In this document: in pieces, positions 18,701-27,339 of the stretch | How the letters are laid out: each line of letters begins with the position of its first letter | Position numbering within the stretch: the stretch's first letter is position 1 | NCBI RefSeq assembly: GCF_965215655.1 | Contig: NZ_OZ244111.1 | Span: 2,852,001-2,916,000, forward strand | Direction of reading: 5' to 3' | DNA length: 64,000 bases | Source of the DNA: Nioella sp965215655 | GTDB lineage: Bacteria; Pseudomonadota; Alphaproteobacteria; Rhodobacterales; Rhodobacteraceae | Notes under the pieces: model-generated | Databases searched by the model: none | Told to the model about the DNA's origin: nothing | What the model saw: only the letters and a program-made list of their open reading frames with translations | Translations under genes and position numbers: made by a program

Positions 18701-19022
18701 TGCCCGCGTCACCCGCGCCCGCGCAGCCAATCCCGATTGGGCGAATGGGATGATGCGCCACGGGTTCCGGGGCGCGGCAGAGATCGCCGCAACGCTCGAC
18801 CACCTCGCCGCCTTTGCGCATCTGGCCGCCGCCGTTCCTCCACACCTGTTCGACCTCTACCACGACGCCACGCTTGGCCGCGACGATCTGGTTGCCTTCA
18901 TGGAGCGCGAGAATCCCGAGGCCCTCGCCGCCATGCGCGCCCGCTTTCAGGCGCTGCACGATGCGGGGCTGTGGGTGACCCGCCGCAATTCCATCGCCGC
19001 CAGTCTGGAGGCCGCACAATGA
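15771..19022 (+). CDS. cobN: Cobaltochelatase large subunit CobN
   Basis: 1083 residues from ATG 15771. CobN inserts Co2+ into hydrogenobyrinic acid a,c-diamide with the AAA+ partners CobS and CobT, which are not in this window. Family signatures include HVGAHGTLEWLPGKAVALS, LPVIYPFIVNDPGEAAQAKRR, IGHMPPPMAQTTLPEGM, LHIFGTGDCG and PRVFGPRPGSYGVGM. It is shorter than the roughly 1270 residues I recall for Pseudomonas denitrificans CobN. The end overlaps the start of cobG by four bases. Confidence 0.95.
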   Translation: MHVVFRESHGLEETDTPQDLGQSPADLVVLSFSDSDLGAFAAGFARAKAHGFEPSVRLANLVALKHPLSVDTYADQTLVGTRAVLVKLIGGESYWPYGLATLRELADRTGMALAVLPADGRPDPRLDELSTLPVSTLRRLQHLCDAGGAVAAHAALAQLALAGGLYAGPVVGEKTVPDFGFYRPGDGVLRSFEPSGKPLVPVTFYRSYLTAADTDPVDATIAALEAKGFEAVGIFASSLKQPAAADWLRAELARLAPAAIVNATAFSAQGADGKPSPLSDPGCPVFQVALSTARKKDWVEADRGLSPADLAMHVVLPEVDGRIFAGVASFKQPGRKDPDLEYSRFAHRADQGRIAQVVDRVAAWHRLATLSAAEKRLALVLSTYPGRDWNLAHAVGLDPLASVEGLLEVLTAQGHDLGHAPDMGKRLLVERIGWPLADYREALKTLPAALRDDLFAAWGEPETDPATVGDQITFAAIRAGRALIALQPERGEVKTRDDDYHDLSRTPRHGYVAFYLWLRAQADALIHVGAHGTLEWLPGKAVALSQDCWPEALLGALPVIYPFIVNDPGEAAQAKRRVGAVTIGHMPPPMAQTTLPEGMGRLEHLLDEYSTADGLDPARRDRLISDIRAEAQGTGVEADLGIPADASAAEAITRIDRFVCDIKESQYGDGLHIFGTGDCGAEERAGMLAALEGRLVAPGPSGSPHRGRSDVMPTGRNLFTTDPRAVPSRAAHAQGVKLAEELLRKHLQDHGDWPRGLVVDLWGSATMRTAGEEFAMALHLAGLAPKWDEGSERVSGFEVIPLALLGRPRTDVTLRVSGLFRDVFPGLAQMFEAAAGALAEREEAAEDNPYLARTPRVFGPRPGSYGVGMTAHLDDYSDEARSAAGEAWLAASSYAIDAQGASSEARDALETRVKSADSFVHLQDLPETDLLMASDYAAHEAGFAAAVARLGGDAPALYHIDATQPDRPRARDLTEEIARVTRARAANPDWANGMMRHGFRGAAEIAATLDHLAAFAHLAAAVPPHLFDLYHDATLGRDDLVAFMERENPEALAAMRARFQALHDAGLWVTRRNSIAASLEAAQ

Positions 19023-20161
19023 GCGCCCCGGTGGTCCATGGCTGGTGCCCCGGCGCGCTCAGGCCGATGATGTCGGGGGACGGTCTGGTGGTTCGGGTGC
19101 GCGCGCCGCTTGGGCGGCTGACCCAGGAACAGGCGGCGGGTGTGGCCCGGCTGGCCGGGCAATTCGGCAATGGGCTGATTGACGTTTCGGCCCGCGCAAA
19201 CGTCCAGATCCGGGGCGTGACACCCGAGGCGCATCCGGCGCTGATCGACGGGCTGACAGCGCTTGGCCTGATTGACCGGGACGTAGCGGCGGAAACCCGG
19301 CGCAACCTGGTGATCCAGCCATTCTGGGCCGAGGGCGATGCGACGCATCGTACCGCGCTGGCCCTGACCGAAACACTGGCCCGCGATGACGCCCCCAACC
19401 TGCCCGGCAAGTTCGGTTTCGCGGTAGATTGCGGACCCCGCCCCCTTTTGCAAAACATCTCTGCCGATATTCGCGTTGAAGCCACTTCCGACAGCTTGTT
19501 CGTCAGGGCGGACGGAGCGGCAACCGGCCAGCCGGTGGGATCGGCACAAGAAGCGGCAGAGGCCGCGATGGCGCTGGCCCATTGGTTCCTCGACACCGGT
19601 GGTGCGCCCGACGGTCGTGGCCGCATGGCGCGGCACCTGGCAGGCGGGGCCGTTCTGCCCGAGGCGTTTCGCAGTCAGCCCGCAGTGGCGGGGGCGACAC
19701 CTCCGGCTCCTGGGGCTTCGCCTTCGGGGCAGCTTGTGGCGCTGGCTTTCGGACAGATCACCGCCCCCACCCTCACCGCGCTGGCAGAGCTTGCCCCGAT
19801 CCGTGTCACCCCGTGGCGGATGCTGCTGCTGGAGGGCGTCACCGAGGCCCCCGCCCTACCCGGCCTGATCCACGACGCCACGGACCCGCGTTTGGCGATA
19901 GACGTCTGCACCGGCGCGCCGGGATGCCCGCAGGGCCTATCGCCCACACGCGATCTGGCCCGCGACCTTGCCCCACATCTGCGCCCCGGCCAGCGCCTGC
20001 ACATCTCCGGCTGCGCCAAGGGCTGCGCCCATCCCAGCCCTGCGGCCCTGACCCTGACCGCGACCGGCCCCGACCGGTTCGACCTTATCCGCGACGGCCG
20101 CGCCGACGCCACGCCCGAGGCCGTTGGCCTCACACCCGACCAGATCAAGAAGGCCCTTTGA
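19019..20161 (+). CDS. cobG: Precorrin-3B synthase
   Basis: 380 residues from ATG 19019 (ATGA overlap with cobN). CobG is a sulfite-reductase-like Fe-S enzyme that uses O2 to hydroxylate precorrin-3A, setting up ring contraction. The ferredoxin-like repeats (GLVVRVRAPLGRLTQEQA...IDVSARANVQIRGV) are clear. Cluster ligands are seen in CTGAPGCPQG and SGCAKGCAHP. Its presence marks the aerobic route. Confidence 0.93.
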   Translation: MSAPVVHGWCPGALRPMMSGDGLVVRVRAPLGRLTQEQAAGVARLAGQFGNGLIDVSARANVQIRGVTPEAHPALIDGLTALGLIDRDVAAETRRNLVIQPFWAEGDATHRTALALTETLARDDAPNLPGKFGFAVDCGPRPLLQNISADIRVEATSDSLFVRADGAATGQPVGSAQEAAEAAMALAHWFLDTGGAPDGRGRMARHLAGGAVLPEAFRSQPAVAGATPPAPGASPSGQLVALAFGQITAPTLTALAELAPIRVTPWRMLLLEGVTEAPALPGLIHDATDPRLAIDVCTGAPGCPQGLSPTRDLARDLAPHLRPGQRLHISGCAKGCAHPSPAALTLTATGPDRFDLIRDGRADATPEAVGLTPDQIKKAL

Positions 20162-20791
20162 ATGCCCCACAGCTACGAAACCAACGGCGCTGCCATCTAC
20201 GAGGAAAGCTTCCGGACCATCCGGGCCGAAGCCGAGCTCGACCGTTTCGACCGCGACGAGGAACCGGTCGTCGTGCGCATGATCCACGCCGCGGGACTCG
20301 TGGGGCTGGAAAAGGACGTGCGGTTTTCCCCCGGCATGGCGACCATCGCCCGTCAGGCGCTGAAAGACGGCGCCCCGATCCTGTGCGACGCCTATATGGT
20401 GAGCGAGGGCATCACCCGCCCGCGCCTGCCCGCGAATAACGAGGTGATCTGCACCCTGCGCGATCCCCGTGTGCCCGACATGGCCAAGGAGATGGCCAAC
20501 ACCCGCTCCGCCGCCGCGCTGGAACTGTGGCGCCCGCATCTGCAAGGCGCGCTCGTGGCCATCGGCAACGCGCCCACGGCGCTTTTTCACCTGCTCAACA
20601 TGCTCGAAGACCCTGCCTGCCCGCGCCCGGCCGCCATTATCGGCTGCCCCGTGGGCTTTGTTGGCGCGCGGGAATCCAAAGACGCGCTGATGGAGGACCT
20701 GCCGGTCCCGTCGATGATCGTACAGGGCCGCCTTGGCGGGTCCGCCATTACCGTGGCGGCGGTCAACGCGCTCGCCAGTTTCAAGGAGTAA
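20162..20791 (+). CDS. cobH: Precorrin-8X methylmutase
   Basis: 209 residues, starting immediately after the cobG stop. CobH moves a methyl group from C11 to C12 to give hydrogenobyrinic acid. Family motifs are IYEESFRTIRAEA, VVRMIHAAGLVGLEKDV with the active-site His, ILCDAYMVSEGITR, and AIIGCPVGFVGARESKDAL. Confidence 0.96.
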   Translation: MPHSYETNGAAIYEESFRTIRAEAELDRFDRDEEPVVVRMIHAAGLVGLEKDVRFSPGMATIARQALKDGAPILCDAYMVSEGITRPRLPANNEVICTLRDPRVPDMAKEMANTRSAAALELWRPHLQGALVAIGNAPTALFHLLNMLEDPACPRPAAIIGCPVGFVGARESKDALMEDLPVPSMIVQGRLGGSAITVAAVNALASFKE

Positions 20792-20796
20792 GCGAC

Positions 20797-21513
20797 ATGG
20801 GCAAGGTCATCTGCACCGGGCTTGGCCCCGGCGACCCCGACCTGATGAGCGTTCGGTCGGACAGGCTGATCCGGGGGGCGCGCCACCTCGCCTATTTCCG
20901 CAAGGCGGGCCGCAAGGGGCAGGCACGCCAGATCGTCGAGGGGATGCTGCGCGAAGACGTCACCGAACACGCGATGGAATACCCGGTCACCACCGAGATT
21001 TCCTTCAAGGACCCGGAATACAACCGCATCCTGTCCGAATTCTACGACGGCTGGACCGACCGGCTGGAAGCGCTGGCCGCAAGTGATGACGTCATCGTCC
21101 TGTGCGAGGGCGATCCGTTCTTCTATGGCTCCTTCATGCACCTGCATTCGCGCCTGCAAGGCCGGGTGGAGGTGGAGATTGTGCCCGGTATCACCGGCAT
21201 GTCCGGCTGCTGGACGGCGACCGATATGCCGATCACCTGGGGCGATGACGTGCTGACCGTGGCGATGGCGACCTTGCCCGAGGAGGAGTTGGTCCGGCGG
21301 CTCAAGGACACCGACGCCGCCGTGGTCATGAAGATCGGGCGCAACCTGCCGAAGCTGAAACGGGCCTTGGAGGCCGCGGGGCGGCTCGACGATGCCTGGC
21401 TGGTGGAACGCGGGACGATGCCGAAACAAACAGTGCAGAAGCTGACCGATTTCGCGGGTGAGACGCCCTATTTCGCCATCTGCCTGCTGCACGGACAGGG
21501 CCGCCGGCCATGA
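20797..21513 (+). CDS. cobI: Precorrin-2 C20-methyltransferase
   Basis: 238 residues from ATG 20797, with AAGGAG overlapping the end of cobH. It is an SAM-dependent tetrapyrrole methylase. The N-terminal loop is CTGLGPGDPDLMSVRSDRLI, the SAM-site block is VLCEGDPFFYGSFMHL, and EIVPGITGMSGCW follows. An open frame further upstream lies inside cobH and is not used. Confidence 0.95.
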   Translation: MGKVICTGLGPGDPDLMSVRSDRLIRGARHLAYFRKAGRKGQARQIVEGMLREDVTEHAMEYPVTTEISFKDPEYNRILSEFYDGWTDRLEALAASDDVIVLCEGDPFFYGSFMHLHSRLQGRVEVEIVPGITGMSGCWTATDMPITWGDDVLTVAMATLPEEELVRRLKDTDAAVVMKIGRNLPKLKRALEAAGRLDDAWLVERGTMPKQTVQKLTDFAGETPYFAICLLHGQGRRP

Positions 21514-22247
21514 GCGGGTGGGTCGTCGTTGCGGGGCTGGGGCCGGGGCGCGAGAGCCTCATCGTGCCGGAAGTGGCCGATGTGCTGGCCGAGGCGACCG
21601 ACGTTGTCGGCTACATCCCCTATGTCCGCCGGGTGACCCCGCGACCTGGCCTGACGCTTCACGAATCCGACAACCGGGTGGAGCTTGACCGCGCCACACA
21701 CGCGCTGGAAATGGCGGCCGAGGGCAAGCGGGTGGTCGTCGTCTCGTCTGGAGATCCCGGTGTCTTTGCCATGGCTAGCGCCGTGTTCGAGGCGCTGGAG
21801 GCAGGGCCGCAGGAATGGCTCACCCTCGACATCCGCGTATTGCCCGGCATCACCGCAATGCTCGCCGCCGCCGCCCGGATCGGCGCGCCGTTGGGGCATG
21901 ATTTCGCGGCGATCAACCTCAGCGACAATCTCAAGCCATGGGACCTGATCGAAACACGCCTGCGCGCTGCAGGGGAAGCGGGCTTCGCGATGGCGTTTTA
22001 CAACCCACGCTCCAAATCGCGCCCGCACCAGTTTGCCCGCGCTTTGGAGATCCTGCGCGAGGCCTGCGGGGAGGAAACCCTCATCTCCTTCGCCCGCGCG
22101 GTCAGCACGCCCGAGGAGGAGATCCGCACCGTCACGCTGGCAGAAGCCACGCCCGAGATGGCCGACATGCGCACCATGGTGATCGTCGGAAACCGCGATA
22201 CACGGCGGGTGGGAAACTACGTCTACACCCCGAGATCGGCGCTGTGA
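21510..22247 (+). CDS. cobJ: Precorrin-3B C17-methyltransferase
   Basis: 245 residues with an ATGA overlap with cobI. CobJ methylates C17 and contracts the ring. Motifs include VVAGLGPGRESLIVPEVADVL, VVVVSSGDPGVFAMASAV, VLPGITAMLAAAARIGAPLGHDF and AFYNPRSKSRPHQ. The last 25 bases overlap the convergent cobK gene. Confidence 0.95.
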   Translation: MSGWVVVAGLGPGRESLIVPEVADVLAEATDVVGYIPYVRRVTPRPGLTLHESDNRVELDRATHALEMAAEGKRVVVVSSGDPGVFAMASAVFEALEAGPQEWLTLDIRVLPGITAMLAAAARIGAPLGHDFAAINLSDNLKPWDLIETRLRAAGEAGFAMAFYNPRSKSRPHQFARALEILREACGEETLISFARAVSTPEEEIRTVTLAEATPEMADMRTMVIVGNRDTRRVGNYVYTPRSAL

Positions 22248-22972
22248 TCCAGCCAATCCATAACCGCACTGGCGCTTGTCAGGATGCGGCGGGGCGGCAC
22301 CTGGGGCCGGTCGATCAGGATGACCGGCAGGCCCAGTTCGCGAGCGGCATCAAGCTTGGCGCGCGCGCCCGAACCGCCGCCGTTCTTGGCGACGATATGG
22401 GTGATGCGATGACGTTCCATCAGCGCGCGGTCGCCCGCCACGTCAAAAGGGCCGCGCGCGATAACAGCCTCGGCATCTGGCAGCGGCAACGGGTCTTTCG
22501 GCGGATCGACGAGGCGCAAAAGGTAGAAATTCGCGGGCTTCGCGGCAAAATCCGCCACATGCTGCTTGCCGATCGCCAGGAAAACGCGCGCCCCTTCGGA
22601 CGGAAGGGCCGCGACCGCGCCGCCCATGTCCGCGACATGGGTCCAGCGGTCGCCCTCCCCCTCGGTCCAGCCCGGTCGTTCCAGTCCCGTCAACGCAACC
22701 CCCGCCTCGGCACAGGCGTGGACGGCATTCGTGCTCATCTGCGCGGCGAAAGGATGGGTTGCGTCGACCACATGTGTGATCCCCTCGGCGCGCAGATAGT
22801 CCACCAGCCCCGCCACCCCACCAAAGCCCCCGACCCGTGTGGGCAGGGGCTGCGCCATCGGCTTGTCGGTCCGGCCCGCGTAGGAGAAAATGGCATCCAA
22901 ACCCGCCTCGGCCAGAAGGTGGGCGAGTGTGGTGGCTTCGGTCGTGCCGCCAAGCAGGAGGATGCGTGTCAT
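22223..22972 (-). CDS. cobK: Precorrin-6A reductase, encoded antisense within the operon
   Basis: 249 residues. CobK reduces precorrin-6A with NADPH. It starts MTRILLLGGTTEATTLAHLL and has VVDATHPFAAQMSTNAVHAC and ITHIVAKNGGGSGARAKLDAARELGLPVILI, which are family signatures. The gene fills exactly the space between cobJ and cobL on the opposite strand: its stop lies inside cobJ, and its start codon shares two bases with the cobL start (CATG at 22970-22973). Its promoter must therefore lie within the cobL coding region. Confidence 0.95.
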   Translation of the reverse strand: MTRILLLGGTTEATTLAHLLAEAGLDAIFSYAGRTDKPMAQPLPTRVGGFGGVAGLVDYLRAEGITHVVDATHPFAAQMSTNAVHACAEAGVALTGLERPGWTEGEGDRWTHVADMGGAVAALPSEGARVFLAIGKQHVADFAAKPANFYLLRLVDPPKDPLPLPDAEAVIARGPFDVAGDRALMERHRITHIVAKNGGGSGARAKLDAARELGLPVILIDRPQVPPRRILTSASAVMDWLDHSADLGV

Positions 22973-24158
22973 GGCTGAACCCTGGTTGTCCCTGATCGGT
23001 CTGGGCGAAGATGGCCTGAACGGCTTGTCGCCCGCAAGCCGCGATGCCCTGGATGCGGCAGAAATCGTCTTTGGCGGGCCCCGGCACCTGGACCTTGCCG
23101 AAGTCGGGGACCGGGGCCGCGCATGGCCCGTCCCCTTCTCGGTCGAGCCTGTTCTGGCGCTCCGTGGCCGCAAGGTGGCGGTTCTGGCCTCGGGCGATCC
23201 CTTCTGGCATGGCGCGGGCGGATCGCTGTCGCGCCACCTTGCAGCGGACGAATGGCGCGCCTTTCCTGCGCCCTCCTGCTTTTCACTCGCCGCGTCCCGG
23301 CTTGGGTGGAAGCTGGAAGACACGATCTGCCTTGGCCTTCACGCCGCACCGTTCGAGCGGCTGACCCCGGTCTTGCACGACAGCGCCCGCGTGCTCTGCA
23401 CCCTGCGCGATGGCGATGCGGCGGCGGAATTGGCGGATTGGCTGACCGCACAGGGCTACGGCGCGTCGCGTCTGACGATCTGCGAGGCGCTTGGCGGCCC
23501 GCGCGAACGACTGCGCGGCTGTCCCGCCGACGGCTTCGATCTTGAGGATGTCACCGCCCCGGTCCTCGCCGCCATCGATACCGAGGGCGCGCCCGGCCTG
23601 TCGCGCGCCTCGGGCCTGCCGGACGATCTTTTCCAAAGCGACGGCCAGATCACCAAGCGCCCGGTGCGCGCCCTGACCCTTTCGGCCCTCGCGCCCCGGC
23701 CCGGTCAGCACCTTTGGGACCTTGGGGCAGGGTCCGGCTCGATCTCCGTGGAATTCTGCCTAGCCGCCCCCGGCGCCACCGCCACAGCGCTGGAAACCCG
23801 CGCCGACCGGGCGGACAACATCCGCTTGAATGCCCGCAAGTTCGGGCTCGATCACCGGATCACAACCGTGGAGGGCCGCGCGCCCGAAGCGCTGACCGAT
23901 CTTCCCGACCCCGACACCGTTTTCGTCGGCGGCGGTGCGACGGAGGATATGCTGACTGCCCTGTGGGACAGGATGCCGAAGGGCACACGTCTGGTCATGA
24001 ACGCGGTCACGCTGGAAACCGAGGCGCTGCTGATCCGTTGGCACGGGGCCTATGGGGGGCACCTTTTGCGCGCGGAACTGGCCGAGGCCGGGCCGCTCGG
24101 CTCCATGCGCGGGTGGGATAGGGCGCGCCCCGTTCTGCAATGGGTGGTGACACGATGA
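22971..24158 (+). CDS. cobL: Precorrin-6B C5,15-methyltransferase (decarboxylating)
   Basis: 395 residues, a fusion of CbiE and CbiT halves. The N-terminal methylase has LIGLGEDGLNGLSPASRDAL and VLASGDPFWHGAG; the C-terminal Rossmann methylase has LWDLGAGSGSISVEFCL and DTVFVGGGATEDML. It methylates C5 and C15 and decarboxylates the C12 side chain. ATG 22971 faces the cobK start codon head to head. cobE follows with an ATGA overlap. Confidence 0.95.
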   Translation: MAEPWLSLIGLGEDGLNGLSPASRDALDAAEIVFGGPRHLDLAEVGDRGRAWPVPFSVEPVLALRGRKVAVLASGDPFWHGAGGSLSRHLAADEWRAFPAPSCFSLAASRLGWKLEDTICLGLHAAPFERLTPVLHDSARVLCTLRDGDAAAELADWLTAQGYGASRLTICEALGGPRERLRGCPADGFDLEDVTAPVLAAIDTEGAPGLSRASGLPDDLFQSDGQITKRPVRALTLSALAPRPGQHLWDLGAGSGSISVEFCLAAPGATATALETRADRADNIRLNARKFGLDHRITTVEGRAPEALTDLPDPDTVFVGGGATEDMLTALWDRMPKGTRLVMNAVTLETEALLIRWHGAYGGHLLRAELAEAGPLGSMRGWDRARPVLQWVVTR

Positions 24159-24523
24159 TCTGGGCCGGGATCGGATTGCGCGCAGAGGCGACAACGGCGG
24201 CGTTCGACGACGCGCTTGCCCGCGCGGGCTGCCGCCCCGATGCGCTGGCCTGCCTCACCATCAAGGCAACGCCCGCCCTCTCAGACTGGGCCAAGGCCGA
24301 GGACCTTCCCCTTACCCACCTGATCGAACAGGACATCGCGGGCGAGCGAACGCTCACCTGCTCCCCCCGGATCAAGGCGCGTTTCGGCACCGGCAGCGTG
24401 GCCGAGGCGCTGGCTCTGGCATCGGCGCGCAAAGGCGGCTACAGGGCACGCCTGATCGCGCCCCGCGTGCAAAGCGCCTGCGGCATGGCCACCATCGCGC
24501 TGGCAGAAAGGACTGACATATGA
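24155..24523 (+). CDS. cobE: CobE / CbiG C-terminal-domain protein
   Basis: 122 residues starting MIWAGIGLRAEATTAAFDDALARAG. The core CLTIKATPALSDWAKAEDLPL and the end RVQSACGMATIALAER match the CobE/CbiG C-terminal family. Its precise step is not well defined in the aerobic pathway. The start overlaps the cobL stop and the end overlaps cobM (both ATGA), so it is tightly coupled. Confidence 0.9.
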   Translation: MIWAGIGLRAEATTAAFDDALARAGCRPDALACLTIKATPALSDWAKAEDLPLTHLIEQDIAGERTLTCSPRIKARFGTGSVAEALALASARKGGYRARLIAPRVQSACGMATIALAERTDI

Positions 24524-25305
24524 CCGTTTACTTCATCGGCGCAGGCCCCGGCGCAGCCGACCTGATCACCCTTCGCGGGCGCGACCTGATCGCCGCCTGC
24601 CCGGTCTGCCTCTATGCCGGGTCGCTGGTACCAGAGGAGCTGCTGTCCCACTGCCCCGAAGGCGCGCGGATCGTGAACACCGCGCCGCTCTCGCTTGACG
24701 AGATCATCGCGGAGATCAAGGCGGCCCATGCGGCAGGCCATGACGTCGCGCGGCTCCATTCCGGGGACCTGTCGGTCTGGTCCGCCATGGGTGAACAGCT
24801 GCGCCGCCTGCGCGCGGAAGGCATCCCTTACGACGTGACCCCCGGCGTGCCCTCCTTCGCCGCTGCCGCCGCCGCTTTGGGCGCGGAACTGACGCTACCC
24901 GGTGTGGCGCAGTCGCTGGTCCTGACCCGCACCTCTGGCCGCGCCTCGGCCATGCCCGAGGGCGAGACACTGGAAAACTTCGCCGCCACCGGCGCGACGC
25001 TGGCCATTCACCTGTCGGTGCATGTGCTGGAGGACGTGGTGACGCGCCTGACGCCTGCCTATGGCCCCGATTGCCCTGTGGCGGTGATCTGGCGGGCAAC
25101 ATGGCCCGATCAGCGCATCGTCAAGGCAACGCTGGCCACGGTCGAGGAGGCCACGGGCGGCGAACGCGGGCGCACGGCGCTGATCCTCGTGGGGCCTGCT
25201 CTCGGCGCGGAGGATTTCGACGAAAGCTGCCTCTACGCGGGCGACTATGACCGCCGCTTCCGCCCCGTGGGCACCGACCCGCGCTTCCCGGAGACCGTGG
25301 ACTGA
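24520..25305 (+). CDS. cobM: Precorrin-4 C11-methyltransferase
   Basis: 261 residues. SAM-dependent methylase with VYFIGAGPGAADLITLRGRDLI, CLYAGSLVPEELLSHCPEGARIVNTAPLSLDEI, and ARLHSGDLSVWSAMGEQ, all typical of CobM/CbiF. The stop overlaps the cobB start (TGATG). Confidence 0.96.
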   Translation: MTVYFIGAGPGAADLITLRGRDLIAACPVCLYAGSLVPEELLSHCPEGARIVNTAPLSLDEIIAEIKAAHAAGHDVARLHSGDLSVWSAMGEQLRRLRAEGIPYDVTPGVPSFAAAAAALGAELTLPGVAQSLVLTRTSGRASAMPEGETLENFAATGATLAIHLSVHVLEDVVTRLTPAYGPDCPVAVIWRATWPDQRIVKATLATVEEATGGERGRTALILVGPALGAEDFDESCLYAGDYDRRFRPVGTDPRFPETVD

Positions 25306-26612
25306 TGCCGCGCGGCCTCATCATTTCCGCCCCGGCTTCGGGCACCGGCAAGACCACCCTGACGCTTGGCCTGCTGGCCGCCCTGCGCGCGCGGGGCCTG
25401 ACCGTGCAGCCGTTCAAGAGCGGCCCGGACTATATCGACCCCGGCTTTCATTCCGCGGCGGCAGGCCGGGCATCGGTGAACCTCGATACCTGGGCCATGG
25501 GCGAGGACATGATCGGCGGGCTGATTGGCGTTGCGGACGGCGCGGACCTGATCGTTGCCGAAGGCTCCATGGGGCTTTTCGACGGGGTGGCCACCGATGG
25601 CGAATGCGGCAACGGGGCCAGTGCGCATCTGGCGGCACTGACCGGCTGGCCGGTGGTTCTGGTGCTGGACACGTCCGGTCAGGCGCAGTCGGCTGCTGCC
25701 GTCGCCAAGGGCTTCGCCCTGATGCGGCCCGATGTGCGGATCGCGGGCGTGGTGCTCAATCGCGTCGCCTCCCCCCGGCACGAAGCGATGCTGCGCGCGG
25801 GCATGGCGGAGGTGGGGATCGAGGTGCTCGGCACCCTGCCCCGGCAGAAAGAGATCGAGATGCCCTCGCGTCACCTTGGGCTGGTGCAGGCCGGTGAACA
25901 GGCGGACATGCCGCGCATTCTGGACGCGGCGGCGCAGTTCGTGGCGGAGAATGTGGATCTGGACCGGGTGCTGGAGGCCGCAGGCGAAACGGTGCTGACC
26001 GGTGACACCGCTGCGATTACGCCCCCCGGCCAACGCATTGCGCTGGCCCGGGACGGGGCGTTTTCCTTCGTCTACCCGCATCAGTTGGATGGCTGGCACC
26101 GGGCGGGAGCCGAGATTCTACCCTTCTCGCCGCTCAACGATGAAGCCCCCGACGACAGCGCCGATATCTGCTGGCTGCCCGGCGGCTACCCGGAACTGCA
26201 CGCGGGCGAGCTGGCTGCTGCCACAAGGTTTCGTAGCGGCCTGAAAAGCTTTGCAGACACCCGCCCCGTCCATGGCGAGTGCGGCGGCTACATGGCCATG
26301 GGAACGGCGCTGATCGACAAGGATGGCACACGGCACGGGATGGCGGGGCTGCTTGGCCTCGTGACCTCGTATGAGAAGCGCAAGATGCATCTGGGCTATC
26401 GGCTGGCGACGCTGCAAACTGCCATGCCCGGCCACGCGGCGGGCACGAGGCTGCGGGGGCATGAGTTTCACTACTCGACCATTCTAGACCAGCCCGACGC
26501 CCCCCTGGCCGCTGTGGTCGATGCAGGTGGCGCGGCAGTGCCTGAGACCGGGTCACGTCGGGGCAAGGCCACCGGCACCTTCTTTCACCTGATCGCGGAG
26601 GCCGCGCGGTAG
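25305..26612 (+). CDS. cobB: Hydrogenobyrinic/cobyrinic acid a,c-diamide synthase
   Basis: 435 residues. Glutamine-dependent amidation of the a and c carboxylates. The N-terminal P-loop is ISAPASGTGKTTLTLGLLAALRARGLTVQPFKSGPDYIDPGFH; the C-terminal glutaminase has CWLPGGYPELHAGEL and VHGECGGYMAMG with the nucleophilic Cys, and RGHEFHYS near the end. In the aerobic route it acts before cobalt insertion. Confidence 0.96.
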   Translation: MPRGLIISAPASGTGKTTLTLGLLAALRARGLTVQPFKSGPDYIDPGFHSAAAGRASVNLDTWAMGEDMIGGLIGVADGADLIVAEGSMGLFDGVATDGECGNGASAHLAALTGWPVVLVLDTSGQAQSAAAVAKGFALMRPDVRIAGVVLNRVASPRHEAMLRAGMAEVGIEVLGTLPRQKEIEMPSRHLGLVQAGEQADMPRILDAAAQFVAENVDLDRVLEAAGETVLTGDTAAITPPGQRIALARDGAFSFVYPHQLDGWHRAGAEILPFSPLNDEAPDDSADICWLPGGYPELHAGELAAATRFRSGLKSFADTRPVHGECGGYMAMGTALIDKDGTRHGMAGLLGLVTSYEKRKMHLGYRLATLQTAMPGHAAGTRLRGHEFHYSTILDQPDAPLAAVVDAGGAAVPETGSRRGKATGTFFHLIAEAAR

Positions 26613-26613
26613 C

Positions 26614-27339
26614 ATGACCGGTTTCGTCAGTTTCGTCTCCTCCGGCCCCGGTGACCCCGAGCTTTTGACCCTCAAGGCGGTCGACCGGCTGGCCCGCGCT
26701 GACGCGGTGCTGTTCGACGATCTCAGCTCCGGCCCGATCCTCGCCCATGCCCGCGAAGGCGCGGATCTCATCGGCGTGGGCAAGCGGGCGGGCCGCCCCT
26801 CGCCCAAGCAGGATCATGTCAGCCGGTTGCTCGTGGACTATGCCAAGATCGACCAGAGGGTCGTTCGCCTGAAATCCGGCGATTCCGGCATCTTCGGGCG
26901 GCTGGAGGAAGAAATCACTGCGCTTCGCGCCGAGGGCATCCCCTATGAGATCATCCCCGGTGTCACCTCCGCTTCTGCCGCCGCTGCCGCGGCTGGTATT
27001 CCGCTCACCCGCCGCCTGACCGCGCGCCGGGTGCAGTTTGTGACGGGCCATGACGTGACCGGCGCGCTGCCCGAGGGGCTCGATCTGAAGGCCCTGGCCG
27101 ATCCCGGCGCGACGACCGTGGTCTATATGGGTAAGCGCACCTTTGCGGCGCTTGTGGCCCGTCTGGTGGCCAAGGGCCTGCCCGCCGACACGCCCGCGCT
27201 CTACGCCGAATCCGTCTCGACCGAGAACCAGCGGCTGACCCGATCCACCGTAACGGACCTGGCAGCAGAGCTGATGACGTCCGACAGCAAGCTGCCCGGG
27301 CTGATCCTCTACGGACCGCTGGCCGATGGCGATGCCTGA
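26614..27339 (+). CDS. cobA: Uroporphyrinogen-III C-methyltransferase
   Basis: 241 residues. It adds methyl groups at C2 and C7 of uroporphyrinogen III to form precorrin-2, the entry to the pathway. Motifs are SSGPGDPELLTLKAVDRL, ADAVLFDDLSSGPIL, RLKSGDSGIFGRLEEE, PYEIIPGVTSASAAAAAAGIPLTRR and VVYMGKRTFAAL. It has no siroheme synthase (CysG) domain. One base separates it from cobB. Confidence 0.95.
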   Translation: MTGFVSFVSSGPGDPELLTLKAVDRLARADAVLFDDLSSGPILAHAREGADLIGVGKRAGRPSPKQDHVSRLLVDYAKIDQRVVRLKSGDSGIFGRLEEEITALRAEGIPYEIIPGVTSASAAAAAAGIPLTRRLTARRVQFVTGHDVTGALPEGLDLKALADPGATTVVYMGKRTFAALVARLVAKGLPADTPALYAESVSTENQRLTRSTVTDLAAELMTSDSKLPGLILYGPLADGDA

